This document shows positions 1 to 4,493 of a DNA stretch of 6,613 nt, piece after piece. Source of the DNA: Bacillota bacterium (GTDB lineage: Bacteria > Bacillota > Clostridia > Acetivibrionales > JAKOSZ01); contig JAKOSZ010000299.1 of NCBI GenBank assembly GCA_029776555.1, positions 1 to 6,613 on the forward strand, given 5' to 3'. Positions within the stretch are counted from its first letter, which is position 1. Each line of letters opens with the position of its first letter. The position numbers and the translations under genes are program-made. The notes under the pieces are model-generated. The model did not search any database. It saw only the letters and a program-made list of their open reading frames with translations, and was not told where the DNA came from.

Positions 1-525
1 CCTCACGCCGTATTTCTCATATATCTCGTAGGGAAGGGCATAAAGATAGGCGTACCTGGGCATGGTCTGGTGAAATGCCGTGTCAAAAACCGCCACCATC
101 GGAGTGCCCGGCATTAACTGCATACACGCCTCCACGCCTACTATATTGGGCGGGTTGTGTAAAGGCGCCAGGTTTACGCACTCCCGGATAGCTTCCATGA
201 CCTTGTCGTCAATTATGGCAGCCTTGTGGAACTTCTCTCCCCCATGCACTATCCGGTGGCCTACGGCTGAGATTTCCGACATGTCTTCAATGACGCCCGT
301 CTTTTTGTCCGTCAGTGCGGCGATGACTTCCCTTATGGCTTCCTTGTGGTCCTTCATGTCCCTTTCAGTGGTAACCGGCTCAGAACCTGTTTTAGTGTAT
401 TTAAGCACAGTCCCATCCAGGCCTATGCGGTCACAGAGGCCCTTGGCCAGCACCGTCTCATTGGACATGTCAATCAGCTGGAACTTTAACGAAGAACTCC
501 CGGCGTTAATGACTAATACCTTCAC
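1..525 (-). CDS. ackA: Acetate kinase, N-terminal 175 residues (truncated by window edge)
   Basis: Cytoplasmic acetate kinase interconverts acetyl phosphate plus ADP with acetate plus ATP, the substrate-level phosphorylation step after phosphotransacetylase. The reading frame translates from a GTG at 525 and is open to the window edge. It opens with the ASKHA phosphate-binding strand VLVINAGSSSLKF (residues 3-15, Asn7). It then shows GHRIVHGGE (residues 89-97, Arg91), PLHNPPN (121-127, His123) and VFDTAFHQTMP (146-156, Asp148), matching known substrate-binding and catalytic residues of the family. The full protein is usually about 400 residues, so more than half is missing here. The GTG start is chosen because the family begins exactly there and GGGAG lies 10 nt upstream. 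It sits 28 bp behind pta with no terminator between, so the two are probably co-transcribed. The identification is secure. Confidence 0.96.
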   Translation of the reverse strand, partial: MKVLVINAGSSSLKFQLIDMSNETVLAKGLCDRIGLDGTVLKYTKTGSEPVTTERDMKDHKEAIREVIAALTDKKTGVIEDMSEISAVGHRIVHGGEKFHKAAIIDDKVMEAIRECVNLAPLHNPPNIVGVEACMQLMPGTPMVAVFDTAFHQTMPRYAYLYALPYEIYEKYGVR

Positions 526-553
526 GGCCGCTCAACTCCCATTTATACTTTTT

Positions 554-1546
554 TTACATGTTTTGCGCCTGTACGGCGGTTATTGCCACAACTCCCACAA
601 TGTCATCGTCGCTGCAGCCCCTGGAAAGGTCATTGATAGGCCTGGCCAGCCCCTGGGTAATCGGGCCGTAAGCCTCGGCCCTGGCCAGCCTCTGAGTAAG
701 CTTGTAGGCAATATTCCCGGAGTTTAGGTCGGGGAAAATAAGCACGTTGGCCGTACCCGCCACTTGGCTGCCCGGGGCTTTGACCCTGCCGACGGAAGGC
801 ACCAGGGCCGCATCGGCCTGAAGTTCGCCGTCCAGCAGGAGGTCCGGGGCTTTTTCCTTAGCCAGCCTTGTGGCCGTGATTACCTTTTCAGTCAGTTCGC
901 TTTTGGCGCTGCCGTATGTGGAATAGGAGAGCAAGGCCACCCGGGGCTCAGCCTGCAGGAGATGCTTAAAGGATTTGGCCGAAGTAATGGCTATCTCCGA
1001 CAGTTCTTCCGCGCTGGGGTTTTCCACAAGGCCGCTGTCGGCATAGATAAAGGCCCCCTTGCAGCCGTACTGGCAATCCGGCACCACTATCACAAAGAAG
1101 GCAGACACCAGCCTGGTCCCGGGTGCTGTCTTCACTATCTGGAGGGCAGGCCTCAGGGTGTCAGCCGTAGAATGGACGGCGCCCGAAACCAAACCGTCGG
1201 CGTCGCCCGCCTTCACCATCATAACTCCAAAGTATACGTAATCTTTCATAATCTCCCGGGCTTTTTCCGGCGTCATTCCCTTGTCCTTCCTCAGTTCATA
1301 AAAGGCTTCCGCGTAGCTTTCATATTTTTCGGACTTCAGGGGGTTTACGATCTCTGCCCCGGAGATGTCCAGACCCGCAGCCTTTTCCCCTATCTCCTTT
1401 TCGTCCCCTATTAAAACAATTTTTGCTATGCCCTGTTTAAGTATCTTTTCAGTGGCTTTCAGGACCCTTATGTCGTCGGACTCCGGCAAGACAATGATTT
1501 TTATGTCCTGTTTTGCTCTTTCGGTAATCTGTTCAATAAACCTCAT
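554..1546 (-). CDS. pta: Phosphate acetyltransferase (phosphotransacetylase), 330 aa
   Basis: Transfers the acetyl group between acetyl-CoA and phosphate, giving acetyl phosphate and CoA, in the cytoplasm. It is the short, single-domain Pta of about 330 residues, without the N-terminal DRTGG/AAA-like extension of enterobacterial Pta. Recognisable blocks in order are VLPESDDIRVLKA near the N-terminus, DGLVSGAVHSTADTLRPALQ, the GAFIYADSGL/NPSAEELSEIA segment, LLSYSTYGSAKS, DGELQADAALVP, KAPGSQVAGTANVLIFPDLN and the C-terminal signature AYGPITQGLARPINDLSRGC. The ATG at 1546 has an AGGGGAG ribosome binding site 8 nt upstream. The gene is first in the operon with ackA downstream, and is preceded by a good promoter and a long structured leader. 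PduL/EutD-type naming is possible, but linkage to ackA favours Pta. Confidence 0.96.
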   Translation of the reverse strand: MRFIEQITERAKQDIKIIVLPESDDIRVLKATEKILKQGIAKIVLIGDEKEIGEKAAGLDISGAEIVNPLKSEKYESYAEAFYELRKDKGMTPEKAREIMKDYVYFGVMMVKAGDADGLVSGAVHSTADTLRPALQIVKTAPGTRLVSAFFVIVVPDCQYGCKGAFIYADSGLVENPSAEELSEIAITSAKSFKHLLQAEPRVALLSYSTYGSAKSELTEKVITATRLAKEKAPDLLLDGELQADAALVPSVGRVKAPGSQVAGTANVLIFPDLNSGNIAYKLTQRLARAEAYGPITQGLARPINDLSRGCSDDDIVGVVAITAVQAQNM

Positions 1547-1718
1547 CTTAAAGGCTCCCCTTTACTAATAAATGTAACATGAAACCGGCATTTGAAAGCC
1601 GCCTTAAGACGGCCGCCGCTGACATTGGTCTCGAAACAAGCCCATGCAGGGCGTCCTGCCCGGCGGGGGCTTATGGTTAATCATTGAGAACATCCGTTGT
1701 TGTTCGGTTCTCAGCCCC
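1547..1718 (-). promoter_or_regulatory. Structured 5' leader of the pta-ackA transcript
   Basis: This is an inferred untranslated leader of about 170 nt between the promoter and the pta ATG. On the minus strand the predicted RNA starts GGGGCUGAGAAC. GGGGCU (1718-1713) can pair with AGCCCC (1671-1666), enclosing a GAGAAC/GUUCUC stem (1712-1707 with 1691-1686). The AAGCCC strand (1672-1667) can instead pair with GGGCUU (1643-1638), enclosing GCAGG/CCUGC with a 4-nt loop (1659-1655 with 1650-1646). The two pairings share 1667-1671 and exclude each other. A third hairpin, GCCGUC-UUAA-GGCGGC (1613-1598), is followed by UUU. The architecture suggests conditional folding, but I could not match it to a known riboswitch class. 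Complementarity is seen; regulation is inferred. Confidence 0.45.
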
Positions 1719-1723
1719 TATTT

Positions 1724-1752
1724 ATTATAATTAAAATGTTTATTGTATACAA
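1724..1752 (-). promoter_or_regulatory. Sigma-A-type promoter of pta-ackA
   Basis: On the minus strand, -35 TTGTAT (1752-1747) and a perfect -10 TATAAT (1729-1724) are separated by exactly 17 bp. The expected start of transcription is the G at about 1718-1717, the first base of the leader helix. No better promoter is seen closer to pta. Confidence 0.7.
1743..1752. promoter_or_regulatory. Palindromic TTGTATACAA, possible operator over the -35 box
   Basis: A perfect 10-bp inverted repeat without spacer overlaps the -35 hexamer of the pta promoter. Its form (TTGT..ACAA around TATA) resembles operators of GntR-family repressors, which are often TNGTnnnACNA-like. No regulator gene lies in the window, so regulator and effector are unknown. 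A 10-bp AT-rich palindrome can also arise by chance. Confidence 0.35.
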
Positions 1753-1798
1753 GATTGGAATCAACATTTTATGACAAGATACCGCATTCCCCTGCCTT

Positions 1799-1836
1799 TG
1801 CCGCCTTTTCAGACAGCTGCCGCCTTTTCAGACAGC
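1799..1836. repeat. Perfect 19-bp tandem duplication
   Basis: Two adjacent identical 19-bp copies (1799-1817 and 1818-1836), each beginning TGCCGCCTTTTCAGACAGC. The unit is not a multiple of three and lies outside any supported gene, so it is most simply a replication-slippage or repair duplication. Each unit has no clear internal dyad. Confidence 0.9.
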
Positions 1837-1934
1837 TTGTCCTTTTACACCCACAGCTTTATTCTATCATAAACTTGTTTTCCCGTAAGCAGCGGATGCC
1901 CCTCATCTTCTCTCCGGCCAAAGGCGGGCATGAA

Positions 1935-1955
1935 AAAAAGGCTTAATGCCTTTTT
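1935..1955 (-). terminator. Possible intrinsic terminator downstream of the PrcB_C-like gene
   Basis: An 8-bp stem (AAAAAGGC with GCCTTTTT) closes a 5-nt loop, and on the minus strand the right arm runs into seven T residues. It lies about 140 bp after the stop codon of the minus-strand gene ending at 2095. Only three G-C pairs support the stem, so it is weak. By symmetry it could also act on the plus strand. Confidence 0.4.
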
Positions 1956-1962
1956 ACAGCCC

Positions 1963-1989
1963 TGCACAGGGGGACGGTTCCTCTGTGCA
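1963..1989. repeat. REP-like hairpin with GGGGACGGTTCC core
   Basis: TGCACAG (1963-1969) and CTGTGCA (1983-1989) form a perfect 7-bp stem around a loop containing GGGGACGGTTCC. From memory, many Clostridia carry dispersed short palindromes with a GGGGACGGTTC...GTCCCC core, some near REP-associated tyrosine transposases. This copy keeps the core but has different arms, so it may be a decayed or variant copy. No transposase is present in the window. The assignment rests on remembered similarity, not on a search. Confidence 0.4.
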
Positions 1990-2094
1990 CACTCGTCCTT
2001 TTGCTTCTTCATCACCCCTGCGGGCGCACATTCGTAAATGCTTTTACCTTCCCGACGATTTTAGCTCCTTCATCAACTTTGTGAGCCGCACCCG

Positions 2095-2664
2095 TTAGTC
2101 TATGTAACATACCTTTTCGCTAATCTGCCTTCCCGCCTGGTCCTTGAATATGAAATACAGCTTCCCTCTTACAGGAAAGGCGGAATTGTCAATGATTACA
2201 ATATCCTCCGGCATATATGTTCTGTTTTTGTTCAGCCGGTTTTCTTCTCCCTCCCTGGGGCTGTTTAGGCTCACCTTCACTTCCACCACGTTCTCCCGCT
2301 GAACTATGTCTACCACTTTGATCCTGTAATCAGGGCTGTTCACCTCACCCAGGGAACAGTACAGCATGGTCCATCTTTTATAGTTTAAGGCAAAGAACTG
2401 GGGCCTTTTTATATCATACTCCCTTACAACCCTTTCTGCGTCCTCTATTGATGGAATGACCTCCAGCACCATGGACTCGGGATACACGGAGAGCATCCAC
2501 TTATCCCCGGACACATTCCTCTCCTGGTTCACAAACCTGTCGTTGAGCTCCGAATACCAGGAAAAGTTTATCCTGTACACCTGGTTGATTATCGCCAGTG
2601 AATATACCGAAAAAAGGGCCATAACAGCCGATATGACAAGGAGTATGAAATGGGTTTTTTTCAC
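2095..2664 (-). CDS. Membrane-anchored protein with a PrcB_C-like domain
   Basis: A protein of about 189 residues with a short basic N-terminus (VKKTHF), one hydrophobic segment of about 20 residues (FILLVISAVMALFSVYSLAI) and a polar exposed remainder. It is probably anchored with its C-terminus outside the membrane. The C-terminal half has the pattern of PrcB_C domains: an alternating strand (FFALNYKRWTMLYCSLGEV), then YRIKVVDIVQRENVVEVKV, a polar turn and a final hydrophobic strand (PEDIVIIDNSAF). The usual Gly-Gly-Tyr before the second strand is replaced by SPDY, so the match is partial. The GTG at 2664 is preferred because AGGTGAT upstream matches the 3' end of 16S rRNA at good spacing; ATG at 2670 or TTG at 2679 are alternatives. 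Function is unknown. PrcB-type proteins are associated with proteases or envelope functions in other bacteria, which cannot be shown here. Confidence 0.7.
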   Translation of the reverse strand: MKKTHFILLVISAVMALFSVYSLAIINQVYRINFSWYSELNDRFVNQERNVSGDKWMLSVYPESMVLEVIPSIEDAERVVREYDIKRPQFFALNYKRWTMLYCSLGEVNSPDYRIKVVDIVQRENVVEVKVSLNSPREGEENRLNKNRTYMPEDIVIIDNSAFPVRGKLYFIFKDQAGRQISEKVCYID

Positions 2665-2709
2665 CGACATCACCTGCAAGCTTTACTTGTCCACCTGTTT
2701 GTAAATATT

Positions 2710-2715
2710 ATTATA
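2710..2715 (-). promoter_or_regulatory. Candidate -10 box (TATAAT) for the PrcB_C-like gene
   Basis: A perfect TATAAT on the minus strand lies about 46 bp upstream of the preferred start of the gene ending at 2095. The sequence 16-18 bp further upstream has no good -35 hexamer, so an activator or a different sigma factor would be needed. The gene may also be read from the upstream gene at 2774-3070. Confidence 0.35.
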
Positions 2716-2734
2716 CTACAAATAACAGGATTAT

Positions 2735-2773
2735 GCAGGCGAATCAAATAATGTGACAGGAGCAGGCGAATCA
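2735..2773. repeat. Pair of 12-bp direct repeats upstream of the PrcB_C-like gene
   Basis: GCAGGCGAATCA occurs identically at 2735-2746 and 2762-2773, 27 bp apart start to start. The first copy overlaps where a -35 box would fall relative to TATAAT at 2710-2715. The second copy ends directly against the stop codon of the next gene. Either a short duplication or a pair of protein-binding sites would explain it. Confidence 0.6.
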
Positions 2774-3070
2774 CTAACTGTCCTGTGGTTCGTAAAACAG
2801 TGAAAACATTCCCTTGACAACGTCATTGTGGTTTTCAGAGGTAACCGGGTAAACCCGCTGGTCACCCAGCTGAAGGGAAACAAGGATATCGTATTTGTCA
2901 CAGTTGTCAATCACCGTGCTGATAAGATCTATGGATTCAAGGGGACGGTTGTAGACGCATATCCACTCCTGGAGGTCCTCGTCTATTTCCAGTTCCTTAA
3001 GATAGTACTTTTCCAAAAAACGCTTCAACTCTCCGTGCTTTTTTGATAAAAGGCTGACCATCACGTTCAT
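2774..3070 (-). CDS. Small hypothetical protein, 98 aa
   Basis: I do not recognise this gene. The ATG at 3070 has a strong GTGGAGGG ribosome binding site 6 nt upstream, so it is very likely translated. The product is soluble and acidic, with no signal peptide or membrane segment. An N-terminal helical stretch (LLSKKHGELKRFLEKYY) is followed by ELEIDEDLQEWICVYNRPLESIDLIS, a likely strand DILVSLQLGDQRVYPV and an aromatic C-terminus (GMFSLFYEPQDS). Two cysteines (in EWICVY and DNCDKY) do not form a CxxC motif. The mixed alpha/beta pattern would suit a small regulatory or binding protein, but this is only shape. It is followed 109 bp later, on the same strand, by the PrcB_C-like gene. Confidence 0.75.
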   Translation of the reverse strand: MNVMVSLLSKKHGELKRFLEKYYLKELEIDEDLQEWICVYNRPLESIDLISTVIDNCDKYDILVSLQLGDQRVYPVTSENHNDVVKGMFSLFYEPQDS

Positions 3071-3386
3071 CGGATTCCCTCCACAAAAATGCCCTGCTTC
3101 ACTTAACTAAAGAGTCAGGGGCTCAATCATAACCACATAAGTATATATATTTGACACCTCCCCTTTAAATCCTTTAAGTAAATATTTCATAGGCAGCCAT
3201 ATAATATTAAAGCCCGCCCCCCTGCCGGTTTTAACATTAAGTGGCTTATTTGCCTGAATTATTTCTTTTTATTTCTGCTCCATCTTGAAATAATATTATT
3301 AACGATGTGGAATGCGGGCAGTTGCCCGTAAAAACCAGTTGAAGGATAAAACGGAGGGGAAAGGACAGCGGCCGGCTGTTTCGGAT
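3071..3386. other. AT-rich divergent intergenic region
   Basis: This stretch separates the minus-strand genes from the plus-strand lipoprotein gene and should hold promoters in both directions. Seen here are a perfect TTGACA on the plus strand (3151-3156, listed separately), an alternating TATATATAT run at 3142-3150 that could serve as a -10 on the minus strand, a TAATATTATT run at 3291-3300, and a GC-rich hairpin CGGGCA-GT-TGCCCG at 3315-3328. GGAGGGG at 3353-3359 has no in-frame start codon at normal spacing. No RNA gene is recognised. Confidence 0.5.
3151..3180 (+). promoter_or_regulatory. Weak candidate promoter for the lipoprotein gene
   Basis: A perfect -35 TTGACA (3151-3156) is followed after 18 bp by a poor -10, TAAGTA (3175-3180). 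Transcription would start near 3187, leaving a leader of about 200 nt before the preferred start codon. The poor -10 keeps confidence low. Confidence 0.25.
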
Positions 3387-4298
3387 ATGAAAAGAAGTGG
3401 CATTTTCCATACAGCGCTTATAATCATCCTGCTGCAGCTGACTTTGGCTATGGCAGGCTGCCGCCAGGGTTGGTTTTCAAGCCCCTCGCCGGGAAAGCAG
3501 CTTGAGGAGACCGGGGGTTCGGAAAAGGTCCCGGAACAGCTCATTTCTATTGAGAGCAGTATTGAAAAGATCATAAAAACCCTTGACGGGCCGGCAATTG
3601 TTGAGGAAGAGGAAGGCAAGGAAGGCCAGCAGCAGGGACAGGAGGAAAGCGGGGATACATCCCGGGAAGGCCAGGAAGGCGGCCAGGGGCAGCAAAAGCA
3701 GGGAGGCGGCGGTCAATCCGGCGGCCAGGAAAAGGGCCAGGAAAAAAAGGCTCCTGACCCCTGGAAGGAAATCGCTCCCCTTATCAATACCCTGCACTTC
3801 CAGTGGAACAGCTACGTGCCGATGGCCACCAAAAATGGAGCCAATATGGTCCTCATTGAGAATTTCAGCGAGGCTTTGAACGACTTAAGCACCACCATAA
3901 TGTCCAAAAAAAAGATGGACACCCTCTTGTCGGCCAGCAGGCTCTACTCCTTTATACCCGACTTCTTTTCCCTTTACAGGACGAAGACCTCTCCAGAAAT
4001 TAAAAGGGTCAGGTACTACGTGAGGAACGCTATCTTGAGCGCAATGGCTTCCAACTGGAACCAGGCCGGGAATGATTCCGAAAGCCTCAATTCCTCCTGG
4101 TCCATTTTCAAAAACACCCTGTCGCAAAAGGAGCAGAACCTGGCGGCACAGGTTGACTTTTCAATATATGAGTTTAAAAAGGTGGTAAGTGAAAAAAACA
4201 TGTCCCTGGTGGACATAAAGGGAAGGGTCCTGATGTCAAATATTAAGGAACTTGACAAGCCCGGCTCTGAGTCCGGCTCAGGCGCTTCTTCCCATTAA
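3387..4298 (+). CDS. Putative lipoprotein with Gln/Gly/Glu-rich linker and helical domain
   Basis: A 303-residue exported protein of unknown function. From the ATG at 3387 it begins MKRSG, has a hydrophobic core (TALIIILLQLTLAM) and a lipobox-like AMAGC, so Cys25 would be lipidated after signal peptidase II cleavage. Residues about 73-121 are a low-complexity linker rich in Glu, Gln and Gly (repeated GGQ/GQE/GQQ), able to span cell-wall material. Residues about 123-290 form a mostly helical domain with WKEIAPLINTLHFQWNSYVP, RLYSFIPDFFSLYR, IKRVRYYVRNAIL, MASNWNQA and FSIYEFKKVVSEKN. A short Gly/Ser tail ends the protein. An ATG at 3312 would add 25 charged residues before the signal peptide. 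Neither start has a good ribosome binding site, and 3387 is preferred because it gives a normal signal peptide. Strong hairpins follow the stop, so it is probably monocistronic. I cannot assign a family. Confidence 0.75.
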   Translation: MKRSGIFHTALIIILLQLTLAMAGCRQGWFSSPSPGKQLEETGGSEKVPEQLISIESSIEKIIKTLDGPAIVEEEEGKEGQQQGQEESGDTSREGQEGGQGQQKQGGGGQSGGQEKGQEKKAPDPWKEIAPLINTLHFQWNSYVPMATKNGANMVLIENFSEALNDLSTTIMSKKKMDTLLSASRLYSFIPDFFSLYRTKTSPEIKRVRYYVRNAILSAMASNWNQAGNDSESLNSSWSIFKNTLSQKEQNLAAQVDFSIYEFKKVVSEKNMSLVDIKGRVLMSNIKELDKPGSESGSGASSH

Positions 4299-4337
4299 GC
4301 CCGGCAACCGGCATTTAAACGGCCCGCCGGGCCTTTT
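4299..4337 (+). terminator. Intrinsic terminator directly after the lipoprotein gene
   Basis: GCCCGGC (4299-4305), beginning at the base after the stop codon, is a perfect complement of GCCGGGC (4326-4332). CCG/CGG pairing lies inside the loop and TTTT follows at 4334-4337. A shorter competing hairpin, GGCCC-GCC-GGGCC (4321-4333), ends at the same T-run. Either form suits a rho-independent terminator, though the T-run is short. Confidence 0.6.
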
Positions 4338-4338
4338 A

Positions 4339-4373
4339 GGCCTGTCCCCCTGGTCCGCCGGATTGGGCAGGCC
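4339..4373. repeat. Long bulged hairpin upstream of tmcAL
   Basis: GGCCTGTCC (4339-4347) pairs with GGGCAGGCC (4365-4373), allowing one G-U. Inside, GGTCC (4352-4356) pairs with GGATT (4360-4364) around a GCC loop, leaving a CCCT bulge. It follows directly on the terminator and may be a second terminator element, as a pyrimidine-rich CTTCTCCTTACTTT follows. It lies upstream of the tmcAL -10 box, so it is not in the transcript started there. Confidence 0.5.
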
Positions 4374-4404
4374 CTTCTCCTTACTTTAAACTCCGATGTT
4401 ATAG

Positions 4405-4410
4405 TATAAT
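4405..4410 (+). promoter_or_regulatory. Candidate -10 box (TATAAT) of tmcAL
   Basis: A perfect TATAAT lies in an AT-rich stretch 83 bp upstream of the tmcAL ATG. Sequences 16-18 bp upstream (around TTACTTT, 4381-4387) match TTGACA poorly. The expected start near 4417 gives a leader of about 77 nt. Confidence 0.45.
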
Positions 4411-4493
4411 ATTTTTTGTACATGTTTCCTTCTTGTCCCGGCGGTGAAATGCTTTAACCTCTTTAAACGGCGAAAGGACGGTTGTCAGGGCCT

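Larger units (their letters stand above)
1753..2094. other. Gene-free intergenic stretch between pta promoter and PrcB_C-like gene
   Basis: No coding region is convincing here. A plus-strand open frame at 1743-1946 lacks a ribosome binding site and family-like sequence. The stretch contains a 19-bp perfect tandem duplication, a hairpin with a T-run on the minus strand, and a REP-like hairpin, each listed separately. The remainder (about 1990-2094) shows nothing I can name. Confidence 0.6.

Noticed and set aside
80..727. Long plus-strand open frame opposite ackA and pta
   Set aside because: It spans two well-identified genes on the other strand and shows no family-like sequence; it is an antisense shadow.
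764..1414. Long plus-strand open frame opposite pta
   Set aside because: Antisense to strongly conserved Pta motifs, with no ribosome binding site.
1686..1718. GGGGCUGAGA in the pta leader, recalling the TPP riboswitch signature
   Set aside because: The other required TPP elements (ACCUGAU and the GGAUAAUGCC-like segment) are absent, and pta is not a thiamine gene.
1743..1946. Plus-strand 67-codon open frame in the intergenic region
   Set aside because: No ribosome binding site, overlaps the pta promoter, and runs through the tandem duplication and terminator-like hairpin; composition is not protein-like.
3305..3331. Eight-codon frame from ATG 3305 before the lipoprotein gene
   Set aside because: No ribosome binding site, and such short frames are common by chance.
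3601..3756. Repetitive G/A-rich DNA in the lipoprotein gene, considered as a repeat array
   Set aside because: The repeats are short, irregular and in frame, encoding a low-complexity linker; there are no spacers, so it is not a CRISPR array or VNTR of regular unit.
3299..3797. Minus-strand open frames opposite the lipoprotein gene
   Set aside because: Leucine/serine-rich products result from reading the Glu/Gln/Gly-rich linker backwards; no start signals.
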